Origin: Linnemannia elongata
Lineage: Eukaryota > Mortierellomycota > Mortierellomycetes > Mortierellales > Mortierellaceae
Direction of reading: 5' to 3'
Length of the DNA: 64,000 bases
Assembly (NCBI GenBank): GCA_036320915.1
Contig: JAXBDG010000001.1
Coordinates: 372,001 to 436,000, forward strand
In this document: one piece after another, positions 55,084 through 64,000 of the stretch
Numbering within the stretch: the stretch's first letter is position 1
Layout of the letters: the number at the start of each line of letters is the position of its first letter
Notes under the pieces: model-generated
What the model was told of the DNA's origin: nothing
What the model saw: only the letters and a program-made list of their open reading frames with translations
The model's database searches: none
Translations under genes and position numbers: made by a program

Positions 55084-57100
55084 TTACAATCTGGCGAACT
55101 CGGTGGGCTGCTCGTCCACGGTCTCCTTTTCCGCTTTTTGGATGAGTTCCAATGTATCCTGTGCTGTTCCCCAACTCGATTGGTAACCTAGATATGAAAG
55201 ATTGAATGGGAGTAAAGGATGATGTTGGTTAGCAAGGTGTTTAGGAGTAACGACAGAGCATTCCCGTAAACACTCCCAGAGCGCATGAAAACATACCAGC
55301 GCCTCCATGACCATAGTTGTGGGCAATAAGAACATGCTGTCCCGTTCCCGTGCCTAAGAACATCCAGGGTAGTAAAAACATAATCTGTTAGTACTTTTTT
55401 ACTCTCCTTACTCAATCAACACCCGTGTTCCAGGTCGTTTTGTCTTCGTCTTCTTCAGTCTTTATATCCTAACTTACGTCCATGCTCGACTTCAACGCGC
55501 ACGCCACCAATCCGCGAGGGTCGGAACCCAACCTTTTGATCCACAATATCGAACTTGGAAAGGAGGTCTGGACTGGCGGCGTAAGCGGCCGAGGATCCGG
55601 GGGTGAGGATTTTGGGATACCTGTCGACGATTGTCTTGAGGATATGCGTTGTCCTTGTCCCGCTTACTGACTCGTTGCTACAAAGGATCGACATGGAAGC
55701 AGCTGGGTGGGTTAGTCTCGTAAATTGAGCATGGAATTAAGTTGACGCTGGGGAAGTTGAGTAGTTCGTCACTGTTTTGCGTTTTGGTTGAATTGACTTA
55801 CTTTTGGTACGCCTCGTGGGATCCTCCAAGGACCACGTCGCCGTTCGACCTTGGGATGACATACATGATCGATCCAGACTTGGCTATACCATACCCACAA
55901 CACCAGCAACCAAAAAAACACAACGTCAGTTTTCATCCAGTCGACAACTCCCAACAACAAGAACATCCATGGTCCATCGCTCCAGAAAACTTACAGATCC
56001 AGGTAACAGTCTCATGGATCCATGAAGCGCGCACAACAGCCGTCTGTCCACGGGTCTGAAAATTCCTTAAATCGTTCACGCCCCCCAGGTGCCTCGCCTG
56101 GAATCCAGTACAGTTGACAATAATCTTGACCGGTCGAGGTTTAGTCCCGACCCAGAGCGCCGCCTCAGTAACATGCGACAACTTGCGGTGTTGAACATGT
56201 CCTCCTGCTTGCTTGAACTGGTGTAGGAGGAACTTGAGGTAGATGTTTGGGGTGATGACGGGGGTTTTGTAGGAGTAGGCGATTGGGAATGCTGCGTTTG
56301 TCGAGGGGATCTTCTTGAACTAAACGAGCGATAAGTTCAAGGAGAAGAAAGCTCAGTACACATTCTACTTGACCTTACGCGAGATAATGTGTCAGTTGTT
56401 CGATCCTGTGTTGATATTTAAGTCTTGATCCTTACGTCGTCAACGACCTTGGACCACCATGGATCCCGACCCTCATGTCCCGTAGGATTGAAGTCAAAAT
56501 AATCGATCGCATCCCGGATGTTAATGCCCGATTCTGGGTCCTTGGCCAGTTCCTGGAACGTTCTGTACGACACCGTGTCATACCCTAACCCATTTTACCA
56601 GCACACAAACAAATCGAGTTAGCCATACGCCCACATGTAAAAATACCCATGTTTTCCGATGACACTTTGTGACACATATACATGTCCCACCTCGCAAATT
56701 TTTGCACACGGATAACAGAAAGACAACATACCTTTAGCCCGCTCGTCGTCTTCGTCACACATTGACCGCCAGTGGGCACCAGCTTTTGGGGAGGCATAGT
56801 CTGGACGGGGCTTGTCCTCCCACGGGAACTCGTCCGAGATAATCGTCACGTCTAACAAGGGTTGGAGAAAAAAAAAAAAAAGGAGTGTCAATTCCTTCTT
56901 CTAGAGTCCGGGCACTTTTGGGGAGTCCGGGCACTTTGGGCGGAGAAAAAATAGGCGATACTGTTCACCTGTGCACTGATAAAGGGCACTTTACCATAGT
57001 GGTTGCACTGGAGGAGGAGTGCAGTAGTGAGACCGACAACACCGGCGCCAATAACTGCCACAAGGGGTCGTTCATGTTTGGGATGAGTGAGGTTGGTCAT
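55084..57100 (-). CDS. D-amino-acid oxidase, FAD-dependent, peroxisomal
   Basis: Eight exons: 56995-57100, 56732-56851, 56436-56584, 55995-56319, 55802-55883, 55478-55716, 55297-55353 and 55084-55187. All phases match (1182 nt, 393 aa). The enzyme oxidises D-amino acids to 2-oxo acids, ammonia and hydrogen peroxide. It opens with the FAD-binding fold VAVIGAGVVGLTTALLL (GxGxxG at residues 18-23). Family motifs follow: SPKAGAHWRS, TPVITPNIYLKFLLHQFKQA, IIVNCTGFQARHLGGV, RGQTAVVRA, MYVIPRSNGDVVLGG, KVGFRPSRIGGVRVE with the substrate-binding arginine, and the signature AHNYGHGGAGYQSSWGTA near the C-terminus. The last three residues, ARL, fit a peroxisomal PTS1 signal. It could favour D-aspartate instead (the DDO subfamily); sequence alone does not decide. 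The exon 55478-55716 acceptor was set at CGAG|A because it alone keeps frame. Confidence 0.94.
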
Positions 57101-58355
57101 TCTGTTGAAAGTGAGTTGAATGAGGAGACGAAGAGATGGGGGCAAACGTTTTTTTTCTCTCGCTCGCTTTCCCGTTCGTTGGTTGTCCGTTGCCTGCGGA
57201 GTGGCCGTTTGAAAAGTGAAGGTCTTGTGACTTGCTCTCGGGAAGATTGATTTTCAATCGATGATTAACCTTAGTAGTCTCTGGTGGTGGTCAAACCAAA
57301 AATGAACATATGTTTCACGACACATCGATTGAAAGTTGAAAATGGGCAAGCACTTCACGGATGGAGAGTGGCATCACTCTATCGTCTCTTTTTTTCGTCC
57401 ACAGTCAACTTCGAGAATATCTCGCGTGTTACTTTATAGTTGAACTTCGGATCAATAAGACCTTCAAGTCATAGTGCAATAGGGCGGATCATTGTTGTCA
57501 TTACGTAGGGAGAAGTTTGAAGTAAGCTCGATGTTCAAGTATTCGGCGTCTTATTTCGATACTTTTAGTGAAGCCTTCTTTTCGACTGGCTGAGCTTCTA
57601 TCAATTCTTCGCCATGGCTAGCTATTGTACTCTTTCAAAAGCTGACAAACGATGCCGCCATAACATCACGGTGCTGACCCTGGAGTAATAATGAAGTGCT
57701 GGAGACAATACCTGCCACCTTTGTCGTAGATCATTCCATCATTCGAACGTAGGAGCCAACACGCGTCATTGGATAGTAACACATGTAGTATATCGATTCT
57801 ACACCCACGGTGTCTTTGCATGAATAAAAGTCGGTCTTTTCCTGAGGCGAACGTCCTTTACGGTTTCTTTGGCAGCGCGAGGGAGTGCATGGTTTGATCC
57901 GTTCTGAAATAAATTGTATGTTGCAGGATAGAGGGCTAGTAACCTTGCACTTTTGTCACATACTGGGCCGTTATTGTGGTAGGCATCACTACTATCGAAG
58001 TAACTCTCTCGGGCACACGATCGGGGAAAATGTTCTTCCTGCTCAACCTTTTTTTTTGTGCGCCCACAACTCGGTTAACATTGTTAATCAGTTGAAGAGG
58101 ATTTTCTGCCGAGTCAATCGATCGCGCTTTGATCCCCGTGAAATCTTGTTCAACAGCGATAGTCTTTCAACAGGCTTGTTTCTTCAACGAATAAATAGAG
58201 TCGAAGGGGGAAACCGCGTCTTGTGAATATGATCTTCTTGGACCTGACAAACGGCGCCATTTTTAGTTCTCAGAAATTTGTAAAGTGATAACAAACTCTG
58301 GATTTGTATTTCGCGCGTCAAGATATGTGGTTTAGAAGGTGCGGCGAGGCGTCGA
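57101..58355. other. Intergenic region upstream of the oxidase gene
   Basis: No gene recognised. It presumably includes the oxidase promoter near 57,100-57,350. The remainder has short frames only. Confidence 0.45.
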
Positions 58356-58358
58356 ACT

Positions 58359-59240
58359 CTAGTCCACAGTTGATACACTTATGACCCCGCAGTGTGCACG
58401 CAAGTGCGCCTCGGTAATCCTTCTTGTGACCAACACGTCGTCAAGGATAGTCATCATGGTCACAACCTTTTGTGCCCGGCAGTCCTGGCTTCCGTGCATT
58501 TTCCCCACCGCTCGCATGTTTATATATTCGTCACAGCAAAGGGATTCGGCCTTGGGCTGCGCCTCTCTCTCCTTTCTATCATACCAGAGCTGCTGGCGGA
58601 TAAAAGTCAAGGAATTATCCAACGCTTTGACAGTGAAGGTTTCATTTTATCAGACACAGATCTAGGCGTCAAGCAAAGGTTTAGCCAGGAAGCTCTTGTG
58701 CATCGTGACCCTACCCGGACCTTGTCAATTTTTCTAACTTTTGCTTGTCCAACACACCGTCCAAGACGATCTGTCTCGGGCTTGGTGGGGTGCTCTCGTT
58801 GTCTTTCTTTTTCCTTTCCTGGGCGCTCATGTTCTCTATCAAAGCTGGAGCTGGAGGATGAAGTAATGGAAGTTGGCGTGGCCCTGTTAGCCTTTGAGAA
58901 AATGAAGTAAATGTCACTGATAAAGTTGCCTTTCAGCAGCATTGACTTTTGTACCTGGTATTTTACACTGAACGGATCGCTTATCTGGTTGAGTCGAAGC
59001 ATTTTCGCCTTCTATGTTTTGCTCTTCACAGGTATAAGTGCGTCTGGTTTCCATTGCCTTTTCATGGCTACACGCTGCGTTGATGCCATTCCGCCCGTCG
59101 TGGATGCGTTTGGCGACATCCTGAACATGCGAGCGATCAAAGAGTTCAATCGGGATAACCATGTGACGAGGCTCTGTGGCGACAGCGCCAACTCCTGCCC
59201 TCTCCAAAGATACACACTTGGCAGGTTGGCATGCCACTGT
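58359..59240 (-). pseudogene. Possible decayed minus-strand coding region, family not recognised
   Basis: Three codon-like blocks follow one another on the minus strand in different frames. The first reads TEPRHMVIPIELFDRSHVQ then DVAKRIHDGRNGINAACS. The second reads ENMSAQERKKKDNESTPPSP then RQIVLDGVLDKQKLEKL. The third reads LTFIRQQLWYDRKEREAQPK, then VVTMMTILDDVLVTRRITEA and HLRAHCGVI. I could not join them with convincing splice sites, so this is either a relic or a gene with unresolved introns. Confidence 0.3.
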
Positions 59241-59889
59241 CTTGATTGTTTATTTCATGACCATCTATTTTTATCAAACGGAGGTGTGGAGATGAATTAA
59301 TAAGAGAGAAAGCCAGTTTTAATACACAGTTGAAGCAAACAGCGGTGGTATTATGGCTCTAAGTCCCTGAATCTGGGTTCGACGCCTTTTACAGTCTGTA
59401 ACTTTTCACAATGATGCCAAGCGGTGCTCCGAATAGCCTCTCTTAGGTCTATTATGACCTCTCCTCTTAGCTATTGAGCGCGTTCATTCTCGATCACAAA
59501 ACGAGTTTGTTAAAGTGTGTTTGTGCAGGTTTTTTCTCTCCTTCTTCATGGATTTGACTGCCTCTGGGTCCACACTCATTTTTATCCAAATCATCTTGCA
59601 CAAGGATCACGTTGGCAATCCAAAGATGACTCTAATATCATCATTTAAATGAATAAACACTTCTCGGCCTTCTCTTGAGCGGACAGAAACTCTTGGATCT
59701 GCTCCTTCACATTTTTCTCCTTCGGTTTCGCGACTACTTGTAGTGGGTTGAGACAGTTTTGATTGATGTTTTTGTCGATTCTTCCTCGTCTACTGTGGAT
59801 CGCTCAGTCCCCAACTCTTTTTATCCACTTCGTTTCACTGGCAATGCGTAGTAGTCTGGTATACACAACTGCCTCATAACGGCCGATCC

Positions 59890-59929
<40 letters not shown>

Positions 59930-60753
59930 GCTATACAAGCAGTCATCAACACACGCGATACTGTCGCCAGACTAAAGCGACGTTTTGATTTTGAGATGAC
60001 ATGACGTGGGGGGGGGGGGGGGGATATGGCGTTCTCTGACTTTTCTCGCTTGTTGCTGTTTGTATGTATATTTTTTAACTACAAGGATAGGCTCCTGATA
60101 TGAGGATATTGCCTTTTGAGGTGTAGACATGATTTTATATGCTCAGCCTTGCGGATGTATTTCTGGTGGCGTTGTTGTCCCTCTTTTGTTGAACATTTTT
60201 TTTTACAGCGAATTGCTAAGTTTGAGAAATGCGCTTTTACACTTGGTACCTCGTCGAGCATTTTTTGTTGGCATGTTTCCTGTATCTTGTTGACAGTCGA
60301 TTACTTGGTCAATGGACAGATGGCTACGGATGGTCGTAGTTGAGGTCGATTATTTATGTGAGCGAAAAAAAAAAAAAAAAAATGCAAGTCGGCAGATGAC
60401 GGAAGGAGAAGTGCGCTGAGAAAAAAACAAAACAAGGAGCATGATCCTTGTTTTCTGTACTCCCTGAGGAGTTGTAGCAAGGGGTGTACACATGGGGGTC
60501 TTGAACGATCAATGCAATGATTGTTGCTAGCATGTCCCATGGTCTTCCTACCAATCTTTTTGATGGGCCATCATGGCCCTCGAGCTTGGTTTGAGTCGAT
60601 CTTAAGAAAGGCGGCTGATGAAGTGTATGGACGCAGTGAACAAAAAAAAAAAAAAAAAAATCATACGAAGAGCTAATGAGATTCCCTGCCATTACGAATA
60701 AAGCTAATTTTTTCAGGCGTCGAAAAAAAAATTGGTGGCAAATGTTTCATGTT
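59241..60753. other. Repeat-rich intergenic region
   Basis: No gene recognised. It holds a long T run (~59,894-59,928), a G run (~60,008-60,023) and two A runs (~60,365-60,382, ~60,641-60,660). The spacer forms the 3' flank of the Apc5 gene. A tRNA-like B box at 59,380-59,393 lacks a matching fold. Confidence 0.45.
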
Positions 60754-63700
60754 TTATTCACTCCCGAACCTTCGCCTCTTCTGCTGGCTGGGCCCAGGGG
60801 TGGCATTTTTATCAACAAGCTCTGGACTCATGATCTCGTCTATCGCGCGCTCACGCACTCCATCCAAGCTCTCTTTACCCTCACTATCACCAGTACTGTC
60901 ACTGGCACCCTCCACAGGAGACTGGACCATATCCGTGGCGACTCCATCTACATGCGTTGGATCATCCGCATCCATAGCCTCTTCGTCATGCCGCGAGAGT
61001 ACAGGCTCTCGCTCAGCGCGAACTGTCGACTGCCAGAGTTGACTGGACGTCCGTTTCAACCCTCCACTCCATTGACTCGACCCACTCCGTTGGAGACCCC
61101 CTCCGCCCGATGCACCCAACAATCCCGAAGCAGTCCTACTGAGCCCACCACCGCCTCCTCCTGCAAGCAAGTTACTGTTACTCGGTGCTCTCGGCACAGA
61201 GTCAACAGCATTTTTGGGTTCATTTGCCCGCAAAAGCCCATCGAATGCATCGCGTGTATAGTAGTAAGAGAACCAGCTCGGTGCACGCTCATTCTGGGCC
61301 GCCGTAAGCTTCAAACTGGCTGCCTTGAACTCTGACAGCGATGTCTCTACATCCTCGTCCTGCCCTAGCTCCCGATACACCCTCGTCTGAAAGTACAGCA
61401 CTTGCGCCACATCCTTCACCGAGTCGATTTGTCGATAACCTATCAACGTAAACCAAGCTCATGTTAGTATTTGAAGAAATTATATAACATTGTGCCTGAG
61501 CAGTCCTCGTGTTTACGATATTCATACGTACCATGCAGAGCATGCTTTAGTAGTACGATGACTTCTTGGAGTCCGCGGCGACGGTCTGCAGATGAAGACG
61601 ATTTTTTCCGATGTACGCAAGCAAGGAGGCATTTTGCGCTCTGAAAGTAAGCGAGTGCCTGAACAAACATGTCTCCTTGGTTCAGGGCCTATTATGGTGG
61701 GTTATATGGTGCATGGCTATTAGTCGCATTTACAAGGACATCGTCCGGAATGGAACAAATATCGCAATCGCTGGCTTACCATGCTCATAATACTGTCAAC
61801 CAGATCTTTCGCATGCTGAACATTATCAAGATATAGGAGGACTTCTGCTAGTCGCAACTTGACAAGAAGTAATAACGGTCTCTGAAAACTGTCCTCACTA
61901 AGCGTGGCTGCTGTTAGCAAGAGTGGCACTGCCGAGATGGCGCTTTCAGATTCCTATAGACGAAGGGCTTCATGTTAGACTGAGAAGGAGATGATAGAAA
62001 GGCCACACTCTGACTACATGCGCACACGAATAAGGAGTGAGCTTACCATAAAGACTTCAGCGAGTGCAAGTAAGTACATGATGGTGAACTTATGGGCGCC
62101 AGACCACTGGTTTTGCTGGAGAATAGCCAGCCCTTCCGAGAGTTGATTTACGCCCGATTGGCGTTGACCCACCAATACACTCAGAAGCGCGTTCTGCATC
62201 AGAATGTCGAGTTGAAGCTCCAGACTCGTATCGTCCAACTGAGCGTCCTGCGTCGCACCGCCTCCACTTGCACTTCCAATCCCTCCACTACCACCACCAC
62301 CGTCCTCAGAGCTGCCGCTACCAGTAGAGTTCATGCTCTTGTTGGCACTCCTGTTGGATAAATGAAGTCGTGGGGTGTTTAAAAGTGTACTTCCAAGCTG
62401 CTGGTTCCAAATCTCTGCATCGCGAAGGTTGTTGGACGACATGGCTTTCCTCTGGAGAAGCTGAACAAGGGTCTGTATCCATGGAGCCGCCTTCAAAGTG
62501 TTCGATGGAAACTTTGTCTTCGCATGCTCGATTACTCTGAGTGCCTCCTCAAAATAACCATTTTGTGTCAACTAAGTCAAATGAATGCCATAAGTTTTGG
62601 TTAGTAACGGTTTATAACTCATACCAACAGGTCAAGACATGCCTGACAAAGCGTCACCTACATCAGATGCGTGCTTAGTGTAACCAGATGTGGCATCGCT
62701 CAAATCGACATCACTCGGCCGGTATTTGAGTTGCAGCTGGGAGTAGAGGGACGACAATGGGTGGTTTCCTACGCGATGACAGGGACAAAAACATGTAAGC
62801 AATGTCATTTGCTGAATAATCTTTTGCCATTTCGAAGAGATGTTCTACCTACCATAGGCACTCCATATCTTGGACTGAAAAAGGTTCACTACGCCTCCGA
62901 CTCCCTCCAGCGAGTGCCGCATATTGATAGATGATGCCTTGACAAGCGACTCCAGCGCTCTCGGCGTTGACTCTCCTTGCTAGCGTCAAAAAGAAAAGTA
63001 TGAAAATAGATGTCAGCAAGAATAAACGTTTTCTTGTCACTTTGGGCTGCCATTCAGTTTGTGAAGCGAGTCTTACCAACTGCTTGGCGTTGTTCAACTC
63101 ATTGAGTGAGGTCAAGTACTGTGATGACTGTTCATCCATTTCTCCTGCAAGTTCTGCCAGCATCTGAGCCTTGTTCATGTCCGATCCGGTTCCAGGCATT
63201 GTTCTTGTCAGCCGATTTAGCCAACTATTGTGAACGGGGTAGAGAGTGAAGAGGCGTTAGTTTAACGGTCAAATATAGCCCTTATGTGGCAGGAATGAAA
63301 CAACTCTCTGTAACTTACTTTGACGCGTAGCTTAAACACTCTTGATCCAACTGGCTCCTAGCCATTTCGATCGTCTCCTCAAGCGCCTATGAACATTGGG
63401 AATGACAAGAGAGTCAGAGAGGGTCTCACTACGCCAAATAACAAACGTTGTCAGGGTCCTCATAGATTCGAGCGGTGGACTGAAGCACTTACAACGAGAG
63501 CTTGATCGTAGTTGGAGAAACGGGCGTGCAGCATGGCTAAGTTCAGAAGCGCGTACTGATACAGCACCTGATCCTGCATTGAAATGCAATAGTCAAAGAA
63601 CCGGTACAGACTTTGAATCGCAATCTCGTAATCTCCCATCTGTTGGGCATGTAGACACCTAGTCGTTTCCATTGACCAATAATTTGGTCCGCTCTTGTTA

Positions 63701-64000
63701 GCACACACTCCAAGTTTTGTAGGGACATGGTTGCACATATAACAACACAAACGTCAAGAGAAACATACGTGATATAGTGTGTCTTGGCGAGTGCGGGCAT
63801 TCTCGACTGTATCTCGTAGACATGAGCCAACAATTCATCGGGTATACTTGCTTGGCCAGGATCTATGTGTAGGAGTTACAAGGGAACCATCTCCAGTCAG
63901 ATGACGCGTATTCTCATATAATCAAATCGAAATGTAAGCAGCTTCTCCTGAACTTGTCGCATACCTGAGAGTTTGTCGGTTTGTGAATCGAGGTACTTTT
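60754..64000 (-). CDS. APC5: Anaphase-promoting complex subunit 5 (5' end outside window)
   Basis: Twelve exons visible: 63965->64000, 63769-63862, 63493-63658, 63319-63386, 63077-63224, 62853-62979, 62710-62768, 62625-62657 (33 nt), 62047-62571, 61780-61953, 61532-61688 and 60754-61439. They give 757 codons in frame. The Apc5 TPR-like signature is clear: HAQQMGDYEIAIQSLYRFFD, LYQYALLNLAMLHARFSNYD, QALVALEETIEMARSQLDQE, CLSYASNWLNRL. Further helical repeats follow (ALESLVKASSINMRHSLEG, NLFQSKIWSAYGNHPLSS, LTQNGYFEEALRVIEHAK, PLLLLVKLRLAEVLLYLDNV, YRQIDSVKDVAQVLYFQTRV). The C-terminal ~150 residues are Gly/Ser-rich and acidic with KRRR near the end. Apc5 is a scaffold in the platform of the APC/C ubiquitin ligase that drives mitotic exit. 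The 62,658-62,709 intron is only 52 nt; without it the frame shifts. Confidence 0.93.

Noticed and set aside
59350..59400. tRNA-like segment with a B-box (GGTTCGACGCC) and an A-box-like GTGGTATTATGG
   Set aside because: The T stem and acceptor stem do not pair and no anticodon arm fits; at best a chance match or old tRNA-derived remnant.
61464..63833. TPR-like exons as a Mau2/Scc4 cohesin-loader gene
   Set aside because: The YRFFDY..YQYALLNLAMLHARF signature and the following ETIEMA segment match the Apc5 domain better than the cohesin-loading family.

Overview
The window looks like nuclear DNA of a filamentous fungus. Genes are split by many short GT-AG introns, intergenic stretches are long and rich in homopolymers and microsatellites, and proteins carry long Asn, Gln and Ser tracts. 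A NACHT/pentapeptide/WD40 protein and a CP2/grainyhead factor sit beside ordinary housekeeping genes. This combination suggests an early-diverging fungus, most likely Mortierellomycotina; that assignment is an inference. Most gene models here were spliced by hand, using splice consensus, frame continuity and family conservation.

Layout: a secreted or membrane Kre9/Knh-like protein leaves the left edge (minus). A 1704-aa STAND NTPase lies at 6.3-11.4 kb (plus), followed by a decayed coding relic. A four-helix membrane protein is at 12.6-14.8 kb (minus) and the V-ATPase proteolipid subunit at 17.3-19.4 kb (minus). Next comes a 6.1-kb element bounded by 424-bp inverted repeats (19,559-25,707). 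A 1576-aa disordered protein (25.8-30.5 kb, minus) and a RapGAP-domain protein (33.7-37.0 kb, minus) follow. The 37-42 kb stretch is gene-poor and holds a fold-back structure, a possible 51-aa membrane microprotein and a broken copy of the STAND gene. A CP2/grainyhead transcription factor (42.4-46.3 kb, plus), a TPT-family transporter (47.1-49.4 kb, minus), a penta-EF-hand protein (53.4-54.8 kb, plus), a peroxisomal D-amino-acid oxidase (55.1-57.1 kb, minus) and the APC/C subunit Apc5 (60.8 kb to the right edge, minus) complete the window.

The most striking object is the element at 19.6-25.7 kb. Its single five-exon gene encodes about 1354 aa. An XPG/FEN1-type flap-nuclease domain with its acidic residues in place is joined, through an acidic repeat linker, to a TnpB/Fanzor-type RuvC nuclease with a four-cysteine zinc ribbon. 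The last ~84 codons and the 3' end of the gene lie inside the right terminal inverted repeat. That repeat also holds a strong hairpin with a C(UUCG)G loop about 24 nt from the element end, where Fanzor/TnpB systems are known to encode their guide-RNA scaffold. The left arm carries the same sequence inverted. A two-nuclease, RNA-guided transposon-encoded protein is the leading candidate for an undescribed system in this window.
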